From NCBI RefSeq assembly GCF_025567405.1, contig NZ_JAOQKJ010000005.1, forward strand, positions 1 to 64,000: a stretch of 64,000 bases of DNA. The letters run 5' to 3'. This DNA comes from Suilimivivens aceti (GTDB lineage: Bacteria > Bacillota > Clostridia > Lachnospirales > Lachnospiraceae). The translations under genes and the position numbers were made by a program. Below, one piece after another: positions 26,368-36,090 of this stretch (positions are counted from its first letter, which is position 1; every line of letters begins with the position of its first letter). The notes under the pieces are model-generated. The model saw only the letters and a program-made list of their open reading frames with translations, was not told the DNA's origin and did no database searches.

Positions 26368-28110
26368 GTGAAAAACATAAGACTTTCTTTACAAAAACAA
26401 TTATTGATCATCTTTTTATTTATTGCTCTTATTCCAATGACAATTACCGCATTACTGCTTTACCGCACTCAGACTAAAAATACGCTTAACTCTGAAATTA
26501 CATCCCAGATTCAGGTATTAAAGCTGATTTCCTCCAATATCAATCAGAAGCTAATTTATTTTAATAACCTCACTGCATCCGTTTATTACAATAATGCCAT
26601 TATAAACTGTCTTGAAAAGGGACAGTCTAAGCAATTGACCTTTTACGAAAAAAAGGAAATCCAGCCTTCTATTAATTCATTAATGAGAACAGATGATATG
26701 ATTTTATCCCTGTCTCTTATGACAATGTCTGGTGACACTTTATATTGGAATGATGGCTACAGTAACGTTATGCACATAAATTCTCTTGATCCTGAATTTC
26801 TTCAAAAAATATACGCAGGGAATGGAACAGGTATCTTATCTAATCCTATTACCCGTACCAATAAGCGTAAATATCCTTCTTCCAATACCTCTATATACTA
26901 CGGACGGCTTCTTCGCAGTCCCACAAATTATTTTCGTCCAATCGGAATATTGCTGGTTGAGATTGATATAGATTCTTTTGAAGATACAATTATAACTTCA
27001 AATTTTAACTCAGATTCCTCTTTTCTTCTGACCACCGAGAATAATACGTTAATATGGGGATATCAGGAAGAGAATTTAGGTTATCATATCGGGGATATTA
27101 TACCTGCAGAAATATTGGGTACATCTCCATATTCTATTATCAATAATAATGGAAAGAGCTATTACTGCTTTAATACCAGGATCAATTCCATGGAATATAA
27201 TTGTTATTCTTTCCTTCCATTTTCGATTATTGAAAGCAAAACACGCTTTATCAGAACTTTACTTTTACTGATATGGATAGTATCTTTTGCATGCTTAATC
27301 CTGACTTATTTCATGTTCACCAAGCAGTTTATTGTACCAATACGCCGGCTTTCCATTATTATGCAGGAGCAGGACTACTTACATTACTTCCCTTCCCCCG
27401 ACTATCCTGTTCATGATGAAATCGGTAATCTGTACAACTCATTTCAATCTATGAGCCAGCGTACTCTAGATTTGATCGAGCAATTACAGGAGTACTCAAA
27501 AAAAGAGGCAAAACAACAGCTTGCTTTGCTTCATGCACAGTTAAATCCTCATTTTTTATACAACACTTTAGATTCTATCAGCTGGATGTCCTTAAATGGA
27601 AATGTAGATAAAATACCATATATTATAAATGCACTGTCAAATATCCTTCGGTATAGTATTATAAAAGAGAATGATTTTGTCACTGTAAATGATGAACTAT
27701 CCTGGCTGAAAAATTATATGTATATCCAGGAAATCCGATTTCAATATTCCTTTACGATACATTACCACATTAAGCCTGATATGCTCACTTACAAAATACC
27801 TCGTTTTATCCTGCAGCCATTTATAGAAAATTCATTACTGCATGGCTTTTCTGAAATACATCAGGGCGGTATTATAATCCTTAGCATTTTTTTAAAGGAT
27901 AACTCCATTTTTATAACAATAGAAGATAACGGAAAGGGCATGTCGGAGCTTGTCATACATTCTATACTGCATGGCAAAAGTGACGGTATCGGTATCGCAA
28001 ACTCAAATGCTTATATAAAACAACGCTTTGGAAAATCATATGGAATACAGATCATATCACATATTATGAAAGGTACCAAAATAATTATCACTCTCCCTGT
28101 TCAGAAATGA
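26368..28110 (+). CDS. YesM-like sensor histidine kinase
   Basis: The 580-residue kinase has a membrane helix at about 10-30, an extracytoplasmic Cache-like sensing domain, a second helix near 295-315, and a HAMP linker. The His_kinase motif is NPHFLYNTLDSISWM, and the ATPase domain has ENSLLHGF and GKGMS. The start is GTG. It is divergent from the sugar importer operon and followed ten bases later by its regulator. Base composition is noticeably more AT-rich than in the pilus operon. Confidence 0.93.
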   Translation: MKNIRLSLQKQLLIIFLFIALIPMTITALLLYRTQTKNTLNSEITSQIQVLKLISSNINQKLIYFNNLTASVYYNNAIINCLEKGQSKQLTFYEKKEIQPSINSLMRTDDMILSLSLMTMSGDTLYWNDGYSNVMHINSLDPEFLQKIYAGNGTGILSNPITRTNKRKYPSSNTSIYYGRLLRSPTNYFRPIGILLVEIDIDSFEDTIITSNFNSDSSFLLTTENNTLIWGYQEENLGYHIGDIIPAEILGTSPYSIINNNGKSYYCFNTRINSMEYNCYSFLPFSIIESKTRFIRTLLLLIWIVSFACLILTYFMFTKQFIVPIRRLSIIMQEQDYLHYFPSPDYPVHDEIGNLYNSFQSMSQRTLDLIEQLQEYSKKEAKQQLALLHAQLNPHFLYNTLDSISWMSLNGNVDKIPYIINALSNILRYSIIKENDFVTVNDELSWLKNYMYIQEIRFQYSFTIHYHIKPDMLTYKIPRFILQPFIENSLLHGFSEIHQGGIIILSIFLKDNSIFITIEDNGKGMSELVIHSILHGKSDGIGIANSNAYIKQRFGKSYGIQIISHIMKGTKIIITLPVQK

Positions 28111-28119
28111 GGAAAGCTT

Positions 28120-29640
28120 ATGAATCGTGTAGTTATCATTGATGACGAAATACAAAGCCGTAATGGAATCGCTGAAATCTTCAGAAATCATTCTCCCCAA
28201 TGGGAAATAGGTGGTCTGTTTGAAGATGGGAGTCAGGCACTGGAATACCTCCTTCAGCATCCTGAAATTAACCTGATTGTTACTGATATACGTATGCCCA
28301 AATTTGATGGTCTGGAGCTGATCAGCAGAATCCGCCAATACAACAAATTAATTCCAATCATTATTATCAGCGGATACTCAGAATTCTCTTATGCCAAAAA
28401 GGCTGTTGATTACCAGGTATTCCGTTATATTGTAAAGCCCATTCTTCCATCTGAATTTGATGCTGTGATTACAAGTGTGGAAAACTTTTTCCGATTAGAG
28501 GATGATCCTTTTAATGAATATAATCTTACTTCATCAGAATTTGATCAATTTTTGGATCTTCTGTTTTCTGAGTCAGTTTCTTTAAATAAAAGCCAGACAA
28601 TCCATATACTGGAAAAACAGTGTGGCTTCTCATTTCAAGGTGCCTGGTTCCTGCTAATAGCCGGAAATCATGAATTTAATAATCATATTGACAATCATAG
28701 GGCTTTGATACAAAATTTTGCTTCCGAAATATCGCCAGAACACCATGTATTCTTATTCCACGAGAAAATATACTGTATTATCTTACAGAAAACGGATATC
28801 GATTATGATGCTTTCAAAAGACATATGCAAAAATTTATCTGGAAATTCACTTCAGATTTATTTGTCCATACAGGAATATATCACAGTTGCAATAATGATA
28901 CGTTAAAGAATGCATTTTTCAGCGCGCTTTCTACTCTGACACAGTTTTTCTACTCAAAGACTTCTGTGCATATATATCAGGATCAAAAGCTTTGTGATTT
29001 TCCATACTCCGTTTACAAAAATCTGCAATTACAGCTCACAAACGGTAACTTACTAAACATAAGAGATGAAATCTATTCCTTTATGGATTACATCAGAGTC
29101 AAACAGCCATCCTATTACGAATTACATTCCTGGATAAATAAAATTACCCATATAATCATCCAGTACTGTAACGACAAGAAAGTACCTTCCTCGTACTATA
29201 TTGATTATACAGAAAACCTTCAATTTCTTTATAATTTTTATTGTCTTGAAGATATTGAAAATACACTCTTAGCTATGATTGATAATATTTTCGAAAAAAT
29301 TGCTGAACAGACAAACAGCACGAATACTTTTCTTGTTGAACAAATTCAAAACTATCTTTCTGATCATATAAGTGAAAACCTGACTCTTTCAGATTTAGGT
29401 GATGTTTTTGGTATAAGCTATTCGTCTCTCAGCAATATTTTCAGTTCTACAACCGGTCAGACCATTATTGAATATTTAACATTTATACGAATACAGCGCG
29501 CAAAAGAGTTGCTTATCAATACCAACAAAAAAATATATGAGATCTGTTCTGACATTGGATACTCTGAACCCAAATATTTTCGCTTCCATCAGATCGTTGG
29601 TGTTACACCAAAGGAATACCGGAAGATCTATACGAAATAA
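28120..29640 (+). CDS. YesN-like response regulator (receiver + AraC HTH)
   Basis: This 506-residue regulator has a receiver domain (VIIDDE, phospho-aspartate in VTDIRMPKFDG, lysine in IVKPI). A central region of about 270 residues has no obvious domain. The C-terminal AraC-type DNA-binding domain (LSDLGDVFGISYSSLSNIF, DIGYSEPKYFRFHQIVG) closes the protein. It is the partner of the kinase upstream and should control the divergent importer/GH172 operon. A strong terminator follows. Confidence 0.93.
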   Translation: MNRVVIIDDEIQSRNGIAEIFRNHSPQWEIGGLFEDGSQALEYLLQHPEINLIVTDIRMPKFDGLELISRIRQYNKLIPIIIISGYSEFSYAKKAVDYQVFRYIVKPILPSEFDAVITSVENFFRLEDDPFNEYNLTSSEFDQFLDLLFSESVSLNKSQTIHILEKQCGFSFQGAWFLLIAGNHEFNNHIDNHRALIQNFASEISPEHHVFLFHEKIYCIILQKTDIDYDAFKRHMQKFIWKFTSDLFVHTGIYHSCNNDTLKNAFFSALSTLTQFFYSKTSVHIYQDQKLCDFPYSVYKNLQLQLTNGNLLNIRDEIYSFMDYIRVKQPSYYELHSWINKITHIIIQYCNDKKVPSSYYIDYTENLQFLYNFYCLEDIENTLLAMIDNIFEKIAEQTNSTNTFLVEQIQNYLSDHISENLTLSDLGDVFGISYSSLSNIFSSTTGQTIIEYLTFIRIQRAKELLINTNKKIYEICSDIGYSEPKYFRFHQIVGVTPKEYRKIYTK

Positions 29641-29645
29641 TTCAA

Positions 29646-29684
29646 GGGATATTATTTTCTCAAATGAAAATAATATCCCTTTTT
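29646..29684 (+). terminator. terminator between response regulator and GH127 gene
   Basis: A perfect 14-base-pair stem (GGGATATTATTTTC with its complement, six-base loop) is followed by TTTTT on the plus strand. It sits between two convergent genes and may also stop the GH127 transcript. Confidence 0.9.
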
Positions 29685-29706
29685 CTATATCAATTAAATA
29701 TTTCTG

Positions 29707-31635
29707 TCAGCTGATGGGAATCCATACCCTCATCTGGTTCAATCCGCGATTACCCCAGCTATAATATGGTACCAAGGTAATCTGACATTCTTTTGTTACC
29801 GGTGCATCATAGCTATAAAGGTCATCACTGACGACTTCCCGATAACCTTCTGCATATAATTCCTGAATACCGCATAATTTATCCGGCATATATTCGCTAA
29901 GCGTTATTTTTCCGTCTTTTTTCAGGCTTAGCGATAGTACGTCATTTTCGTTATCTACACCCTCAGCACAATAAACAAGCGGTCCCCTCTGCAGTGCTGC
30001 TTTTCCTGTATTAGCTGCCACCCGGCTGCTTGTATATACTCTTTTCACTTCCATATCCAGCTCTATTGTTATGATATCTTCTGCCCGGTATTCTCCAAAT
30101 ATATATGCATAGCCCGATTTCATTTCATACTCTGCAGGCTTTCCGTTCAAAAGAATTTTCGTGTTCTTGCTCCATGCCGGAATACGAATTGCTAAAGGTA
30201 CATACATAGTTTCCTTTACCGGTGCAAATTTATAGCTAATAACATGATTGTACGGGTAGGCTGTCTCTAAGATTATTTTACCACCAAAATTCTCTGTTAA
30301 ATCTAATGTGCCGTCAATATATAAATTAGAAAACAACGTATCCTGGGTCAAATGCCATGCATATTCAGAAACAGAGGATAACATTCTTGCCACATTAGGC
30401 GGGCAGCATGCACAGGCAAACCATTTGGGTCTTACAGGAAGAGCATGCTTGTGGGTCTTTGCTTCCCCTGAAATACCGGGTAAGGTCTCCAATGGATTGA
30501 CATAGAAAAACCTGGTTCCATCTAACTGCATTCCTGCCAGCACACCATTATATAATGCCCGCTCCATTATATCAGCATATTTTCGATTTCTTTCCAGATA
30601 GAGCATTTTATTGGCAAAGAAAATCAAACCGATTGCGGCACAGGTTTCCGCATAAGCTGTATCGTTTGGCAGATGATAGTCTTCAGTAAAAGCTTCACCT
30701 TCATAAGCAGAACCGATACCACCTGTTACATACATTCTGCACTGGGTAATATTGTTCCAGAGAGTCTTGCAGGCCTCTGTCAATGTTGTATCGCCAGTTT
30801 CCATTGCTGCGTCTGCCATTCCGGTATATAAATATACCGCTCTTACTGCATGCCCGGTAGCTTTCTTCTGTTCCCTGACCGGAGCATTACACTGCATGCA
30901 TTCTTTGTCCTCCGGATCAGCACCCCATACTGTCCATTTTCTTCTTTCCTTTTCCTTGCAGAAATAATCACTGTCTACACCTCTCACGTTAATAAAATGA
31001 AGTGCTAATTCCTTATATTTCTCTTTCTTAGTGCAGCGATACATGCGTAATAATGCCAGCTCTATCTCCGGATGTCCCGGATATCCTTCTGCTCCATCTT
31101 CAATAAAACGTTTGTAAATATGGTCTGCCATACCACACATAATATCTAACAATTTAACCTTACCGGTACACTCAGCGTAGGCAACGGCAGCTTCCATCAT
31201 ATGTCCTGCGCAATATAATTCATGTGCTTCCTGCAAATTGGTCCATCTTTGATCTGGAGCCTTTACGGTAAAGTAAGTGTTCAGATATCCGTCTTCCTGC
31301 TGTGCCTCGCCAATCAGATCGATAATTTCATCACAGCGTCTTTCCAGTTCAGCATCCGGATACTGTGTCAAAGAGTAGGCCACGCCCTCTAACCATTTTG
31401 CTACGTCACTGTCCTGAAATACCATACCATAAAACTCACCATCACACTTTCCGGTCTTCAGCTTCTCTGCAGCCATACGGAAATTCTCAATACAGTGACT
31501 TTTGTCCGCACCTTCAATCTGGTCATTAAGTGCCTTCTCCTGATAAGGAAGCACTACATCTTTGACCAGCTTTTCATATCTGCCAAAAAAACCATCATTT
31601 ACCTTAAACTTCTTTACTAATTGCAAATCACCCAT
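29707..31635 (-). CDS. GH127 beta-L-arabinofuranosidase-like hydrolase
   Basis: This 642-residue protein matches family GH127 (formerly DUF1680). The catalytic zinc-thiolate site is visible: CACCPPNVAR near residue 405 supplies two of the cysteines, and AYAETCAAIG upstream supplies the glutamate and third cysteine seen in the characterised Bifidobacterium enzyme HypBA1. An (alpha/alpha)6 barrel precedes a C-terminal beta-sandwich. There is no signal peptide, so it would release L-arabinose from imported oligosaccharides. GH146 is the closest alternative. GGAGGG precedes the ATG. Confidence 0.88.
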   Translation of the reverse strand: MGDLQLVKKFKVNDGFFGRYEKLVKDVVLPYQEKALNDQIEGADKSHCIENFRMAAEKLKTGKCDGEFYGMVFQDSDVAKWLEGVAYSLTQYPDAELERRCDEIIDLIGEAQQEDGYLNTYFTVKAPDQRWTNLQEAHELYCAGHMMEAAVAYAECTGKVKLLDIMCGMADHIYKRFIEDGAEGYPGHPEIELALLRMYRCTKKEKYKELALHFINVRGVDSDYFCKEKERRKWTVWGADPEDKECMQCNAPVREQKKATGHAVRAVYLYTGMADAAMETGDTTLTEACKTLWNNITQCRMYVTGGIGSAYEGEAFTEDYHLPNDTAYAETCAAIGLIFFANKMLYLERNRKYADIMERALYNGVLAGMQLDGTRFFYVNPLETLPGISGEAKTHKHALPVRPKWFACACCPPNVARMLSSVSEYAWHLTQDTLFSNLYIDGTLDLTENFGGKIILETAYPYNHVISYKFAPVKETMYVPLAIRIPAWSKNTKILLNGKPAEYEMKSGYAYIFGEYRAEDIITIELDMEVKRVYTSSRVAANTGKAALQRGPLVYCAEGVDNENDVLSLSLKKDGKITLSEYMPDKLCGIQELYAEGYREVVSDDLYSYDAPVTKECQITLVPYYSWGNRGLNQMRVWIPIS

Positions 31636-31814
31636 TACATACCCTCCATCTGATTCATGTTTCTTTCAGCAGGCGGCTCTGCCTGCTTCCTATATTATGT
31701 ATAATAATCCTCTATTACATAATTTAAAATGGAATAAAATCTTTATAATTTGTACTTTTTTCCGATTTTACCATAACATGCCTCAAATTACGGGAGCTTT
31801 TCCGACCTGCTTTC

Positions 31815-32672
31815 CTAGATACCGGGTATATATGTTTTCCGATATTCACCGGGTGGGCATCCCTTCTTTCTATGAAATATTTTGCTAAAGTAAAACACGT
31901 CCGAAAATCCTGTCAATTGCGCAATTTCTGTAATGGATTTATTGGTTTCCTTCAGCAGCTGTTCTGCTTTTCGTAATCTTAGTGTGCACTGATATTCCTT
32001 AATGGTTTGTCCGGTCACTTCCTTAAACAGGGTTCCTGCATATTTATAGGACAAGCCACAGGCTTCCTGAATCTGTGCAGAGGTAAATCCATCTATATAA
32101 TGCTGTCTCACATAATTCTGTATCTGCTCCGCATAACCGTTGCTCACCTTATCATCCTGTGCATTTTGTGCACATTCCAGGAAAATCTGCCATAGACGGA
32201 TGGATGCCTGTGGAATATTCCCATGAATATGAGCTTCTATCATTTTCTCAAAGTTTCTCTTTATTTGTGTCTTCTCTTCACAATTTATTAATTTGGGGAG
32301 AGTAATGAAATACCGATCCTTCTCAGAAGGCTTAAGGCTTACCCTTTCATCATAATAAATCCCTCTTGGAAGCTCCTCCATACAGGATGAGGGAGCATCA
32401 CAATAAAAATGCGCATAATACCAGGATGATCCTATTTCAAATGATCTATTCCCCCAATGATGAATACCACTTTTCAGGAAAAAAATCTGATCCGGCATAA
32501 TTCTATAAGGAATCCCGTCCTCTATAATCTCCATGCTTCCCTGTAATAAATAAATTGCCACATGAAATGGTGCTGTCCGATCCGCATGGATCATCGGTGC
32601 CAACGTCACACTATAATCTGCTTCACTTACAAAAGGCATAGCTGTACAGGGTATCTTCAATAAATGCTCCAT
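31815..32672 (-). CDS. AraC family regulator with cupin sensor
   Basis: The protein has an N-terminal cupin-like sugar-sensing domain (APFHVAIYLLQGSMEII, IFFLKSGIHHWG) and a C-terminal double helix-turn-helix (YAGTLFKEVTGQTIKEY, TGFSDVFYFSKIFHRKKG). I start it at the ATG at 32672, which has GGAGG eight bases upstream; that site lies inside the first codons of the longer reading from 32687. It probably regulates the downstream GH127 gene, and once the lost transporter upstream. Between it and GH127 is a 179-base gap with a GC hairpin (GCAGGC/GCCTGC). Confidence 0.88.
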   Translation of the reverse strand: MEHLLKIPCTAMPFVSEADYSVTLAPMIHADRTAPFHVAIYLLQGSMEIIEDGIPYRIMPDQIFFLKSGIHHWGNRSFEIGSSWYYAHFYCDAPSSCMEELPRGIYYDERVSLKPSEKDRYFITLPKLINCEEKTQIKRNFEKMIEAHIHGNIPQASIRLWQIFLECAQNAQDDKVSNGYAEQIQNYVRQHYIDGFTSAQIQEACGLSYKYAGTLFKEVTGQTIKEYQCTLRLRKAEQLLKETNKSITEIAQLTGFSDVFYFSKIFHRKKGCPPGEYRKTYIPGI

Positions 32673-32766
32673 CGACAAATCCTCCATTTCATTCTTTTAA
32701 TGGCTTTCTTCTTATCTGCCTCCAGCGCAGATAATCCACATAGTACCTTCCTTACTTGTATGATCT

Positions 32767-32926
32767 CTAGCCCTTTACGGCACCGGCAGCTATTCCCTTT
32801 ACTATATTTTTCTGCATCAGGATATAGAAAAATAGGGATGCTGGAAATAACGAAATTGGCTAAGATCAGGTTCCACTGATTACTGTATGTTCCGTAAAAG
32901 TACTGCTGTGAAAGCGGCAGTGTCAT
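32767..32926 (-). pseudogene. C-terminal remnant of a MalG-type sugar permease
   Basis: The minus strand reads LSQQYFYGTYSNQWNLIL, then FVISSIPIF, which is the last membrane region of a CUT1 permease. The frame is lost near a five-base T-run (32828-32832). The other frame continues LMQKNIVKGIAAGAVKG and stops, the usual end of MalG proteins. Only about 55 of some 275 residues remain. The rest of the permease and its partners are gone, so a deletion has removed a second transporter between the operator-like site at 32937 and this tail. Confidence 0.85.
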
Positions 32927-32936
32927 AGGCTCTTAG

Positions 32937-32957
32937 TAAAGTATATTTATATAATTT
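32937..32957 (-). promoter_or_regulatory. operator-like repeat, copy 1
   Basis: The 21-base sequence differs at only one base from the copy at 34240-34260. Its core is GTAAAGTATATTTA. On the minus strand it contains a TATACT that could be a -10 box. It lies just upstream of the permease remnant and after the ROK gene. Confidence 0.65.
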
Positions 32958-32979
32958 CCTTGCGAAATACCGCACTTTG

Positions 32980-34191
32980 TTACACCTTCAGCGAGAGCTT
33001 TGGCTTTTCAAAAATGTTACTTAACACATGACAGCATGCCCCTAAGGGATACTCCTCCTGTTTTAATGAGCCAACCCGGATATCAATTTCATTTTCATAC
33101 CCTCTCATCATATACTGCCTTGCTGTTTCTTTGATCTCTTTTATGAATTCACTGTCCTTAATCTGAGGATATCCACCAATGATCACTGTCGTAACCTCCA
33201 GGGTTTTGATCATATTTGCGACAGCAATTCCAATATAAAAAGCAGACTGCTTCAATATCTGGCAGCTGATTTCCTCTCCCTTTTCTGCCTTGTCAATGAA
33301 ATCCAGCACTGTCCGGTGCCTTTCTTCTTCCGCAATATAAGTTCCCGCCTTAATGCACCGCGCTTTATATTCTTTGTTCATTGCTATCTCACTTGCAAAT
33401 GCATCCAGACATCCATGTCTGCCGCAGGAGCACAGGGGTCCTTCCGGATTGACCGTCGTATGTCCGATAAAGCCTGCATTGCCCTGACGTCCGTCCAGGG
33501 CATGTCCGTGGTAGAAAATAGCACTTCCTATACCAGAGCGAAGTCCAATATAAAGAAAATCCTGTATGTCAGATGACATATATTTTTCACGTTCTGCCTC
33601 AGCCAGCAGATGGACATCATTTTTGATATATACGGGCACATGGAATTTCTCCTCTAATATATCCCTGACATGGATATCATCCCAGTTTCTGATACGTTCA
33701 ATGTGAATAGAAATTCCGTTTGGTTCATCAACATTTCCAGGAAGCCCAAGTCCAATACCTGCCAGCTGATCCATACTGATACCGGTCTGCCTTACCATGC
33801 TGTCAATTTCATCTATAAGACTCTTCATGATCATTTCGGCATCTGCATCATCCTCAAAGTGGATTTCTTTAGAACCGACAATTTTTCTGGCTGCATTTGT
33901 TACTGCAAGTCTGGCCGTATGGATAGCAAACTCCAGATCCACACCTATTGCATAACAGGCTTCTGCATTGATCAGTATCAGATCCGCAGGTCTTCCACCC
34001 GTACTCTTGACTTGTCCTTCCTTGATGATATAATTATTCTCCTGCAGCTCCTTGATCACCTCAAGAACAGTAGGCCGGCTGACCATCGTTCTGCGTACGA
34101 TCTCTTCTATCGTTAGTGGCTGGTACTGAAGGATGGTCTGCATGATCAGATATTTATTCGCTTCTTTCAGAACCCGTGTCGTATTTTTCAT
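32980..34191 (-). CDS. ROK family transcriptional repressor (NagC/XylR-like)
   Basis: The 403-residue protein has an N-terminal winged helix (LTIEEIVRRTMVSRPTVLEVIKEL) and a ROK sugar-binding domain with GIGLGLPGNV. The zinc motif is CSCGRHGCLDAF. It would repress sugar genes and be released by a sugar ligand. Two near-identical 21-base elements flank the gene: one in its promoter (34240-34260), the other downstream. The one in the promoter has the inverted halves GTAAA and TTTAC, which fits ROK operators in Clostridia. It is divergent from the GH125 gene and probably controls it and itself. Confidence 0.9.
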   Translation of the reverse strand: MKNTTRVLKEANKYLIMQTILQYQPLTIEEIVRRTMVSRPTVLEVIKELQENNYIIKEGQVKSTGGRPADLILINAEACYAIGVDLEFAIHTARLAVTNAARKIVGSKEIHFEDDADAEMIMKSLIDEIDSMVRQTGISMDQLAGIGLGLPGNVDEPNGISIHIERIRNWDDIHVRDILEEKFHVPVYIKNDVHLLAEAEREKYMSSDIQDFLYIGLRSGIGSAIFYHGHALDGRQGNAGFIGHTTVNPEGPLCSCGRHGCLDAFASEIAMNKEYKARCIKAGTYIAEEERHRTVLDFIDKAEKGEEISCQILKQSAFYIGIAVANMIKTLEVTTVIIGGYPQIKDSEFIKEIKETARQYMMRGYENEIDIRVGSLKQEEYPLGACCHVLSNIFEKPKLSLKV

Positions 34192-34239
34192 TTACAATTC
34201 CCCCTTCTGTTTCTCATCATAACATCACCCCTCTATTTT

Positions 34240-34260
34240 GTAAAGTATATTTACATAATT
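34240..34260 (-). promoter_or_regulatory. operator-like repeat, copy 2 (ROK/GH125 divergent region)
   Basis: The core GTAAAGTATATTTAC is an inverted repeat, GTAAA-N5-TTTAC. On the minus strand the centre reads TATACT, a possible -10 box of the ROK gene, so binding would block it. On the plus strand a TATACT at 34312-34317 may serve the GH125 gene. Confidence 0.65.
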
Positions 34261-34424
34261 ATTTTATAAAAGATTTTTACAAAAATAGTTTAAATTATTT
34301 TTCGTTTATGTTATACTCGAGGAGTATATAAATGATAATTTTAGAAAGGATACGTTGTTAGCATGAATATGGGATGCCTATGAAAAAATCAAAAAACAAT
34401 ATTATTAAGGAAAGGTGCTTTATT

Positions 34425-35717
34425 ATGATAACTATAAAAGATCATTATCCTGTCATTGACCAGACAATCCAGCAGGTAAAAGACCGGTTTGGTTCTGACA
34501 GCAAAATTGCTGTTATGTTTGAAAACTGTATTTCCAATACATTACAGACCACCATAAAAGTACTGGACGACGGTTCCATATTTGTTATTACCGGAGATAT
34601 TCCAGCCATGTGGCTTCGTGATTCAGCCTGCCAGCTCCGTCCTTTTCTCTTTTTTGCCAAAGAGGATCCGGAGATTGCCGACATCATAAACGGCCTGATC
34701 CAGAAGCAGATGCAATGTATCCAGATAGATCCTTATGCCAACGCCTTTAATGAATGTGCAAATGGTAATTGCTGGGAGCACGACAAAACAGATATGAAGC
34801 CGGAATTATGGGAAAGAAAATTTGAAATTGATTCTCTTTGTTTTCCTGTCCAGCTCTCTTATCTCTTTTGGAAAAATACCGGTTATACAGCACACTTTAC
34901 CATGGACTGGTTAAAATCCGCAAAAACGATTATATCCGTATTCCGTACAGAACAGGATCACGAGCATAAATCTCCCTACACCTTTGAACGCATGAACTGC
35001 GTTCCCACTGACACATTATCCAGAAATGGAAAGGGCGCACTGGTAAAAAGCAATATTGGGCTGATATGGTCCGGCTTCCGCCCAAGTGATGATTCCTGTA
35101 CTTATGGATATTTAATTCCTTCCAACATGCTCGCCAGCGTTATTCTTGAAAATATTTCAGAAATAGCTGAGCAGATATATCATGACTCTGTTTTAGCAGC
35201 AGAGGCACACCAGTTTTCCTCAGATTTGCGGAAAGCAATAGAATCCCTTTCTATTGTTCCTGGTCAAAGTAAAGAATTTTATGCTTATGAAATAGACGGA
35301 TTTGGCGAATATAACATCATGGATGACGCCAATCTTCCCAGCCTTCTGTCACTTCCCTATATCGGATACTGCGACAGGAAAGATGGGCGATATCTGAACA
35401 CAAGAGAGATCATCCTCAGTGACAGAAACCCTTATTATTATGCCGTAGCCTGTGCAAAAGGCATTGGAAGCCCACATACACCAGCCCGTTATATATGGCA
35501 TATCGGACTCGCCATGCAGGCACTGACTACTACATCTGCCAAAGAGCGTGAGCAGCTCCTTGACACGCTGACTCATACAGATGCAGGCACTGACCTCATG
35601 CATGAGGCTTTTCTGGTAGATGACCCTGCACAATATACCCGTCCATGGTTTTCATGGGCCAATTCTGTATTCTGTGAGCTGATCCTGGATTGCTGCGGTT
35701 ACCATCTGGAAATGTAA
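34425..35717 (+). CDS. GH125 exo-alpha-1,6-mannosidase-like hydrolase
   Basis: This protein matches family GH125 (formerly DUF1237): DIPAMWLRDSACQLRPF near residue 58, NAFNECANGNCW, and WERKFEIDSLCFPVQLSY are characteristic. The general acid and base would be Asp and Glu residues in GFRPSDDSCTYGYLIPSNM and in the C-terminal HEAFLVDD segment, by analogy with Clostridial enzymes. There is no signal peptide. I start at the ATG at 34425, nine bases after AAAGG, giving 430 residues. A longer reading from 34374 is possible. It trims alpha-1,6-mannose from N-glycans or fungal mannan. Confidence 0.88.
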   Translation: MITIKDHYPVIDQTIQQVKDRFGSDSKIAVMFENCISNTLQTTIKVLDDGSIFVITGDIPAMWLRDSACQLRPFLFFAKEDPEIADIINGLIQKQMQCIQIDPYANAFNECANGNCWEHDKTDMKPELWERKFEIDSLCFPVQLSYLFWKNTGYTAHFTMDWLKSAKTIISVFRTEQDHEHKSPYTFERMNCVPTDTLSRNGKGALVKSNIGLIWSGFRPSDDSCTYGYLIPSNMLASVILENISEIAEQIYHDSVLAAEAHQFSSDLRKAIESLSIVPGQSKEFYAYEIDGFGEYNIMDDANLPSLLSLPYIGYCDRKDGRYLNTREIILSDRNPYYYAVACAKGIGSPHTPARYIWHIGLAMQALTTTSAKEREQLLDTLTHTDAGTDLMHEAFLVDDPAQYTRPWFSWANSVFCELILDCCGYHLEM

Positions 35718-35724
35718 CATCCAT

Positions 35725-35928
35725 TCACAGCAGCATATAAAACTGCACACCATACAGTGCCAGCACCCCGGGGATCCCAAGAAAACCCGCTATAGAAAAT
35801 GTGATCAGATTATAGCCAACGTGGATCCCCTCCATGATGCTGCCAAGCACCTGATTCCCCAGATAAAAAAGCAGACAGCCTGCCATGCCCCGCAATATGA
35901 AATTCAAAATTTTTTCCATCAATTTCAT
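35725..35928 (-). CDS. bofA: BofA-like inhibitor of pro-sigma-K processing
   Basis: The 67-residue protein has two hydrophobic segments and the family-typical tail ISIAGFLGIPGVLALYG-like sequence (here FSIAGFLGIPGVLALYGVQ). In Bacillus, BofA holds SpoIVFB inactive during sporulation. Many Clostridia keep the gene with a less certain role. It lies tail-to-tail with the GH125 gene and head-to-head with the DUF2508 gene, its usual companion, which in Bacillus points the same way. The ribosome site is weak. Confidence 0.85.
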   Translation of the reverse strand: MKLMEKILNFILRGMAGCLLFYLGNQVLGSIMEGIHVGYNLITFSIAGFLGIPGVLALYGVQFYMLL

Positions 35929-36090
35929 TATTTTAAATCTTTCTCCGTCCTCTCTCCAGTCCAGCTGCCTGTATGTCCAGGCCAGCCAGACATCTCCTGT
36001 AATTATATATGTTTCTTCATGTAATTTATGAATAAAAGCCAGAAACCCGGACTATACTTTTTTCAAAAGGAAATATCTGGGAGGCTGCAC

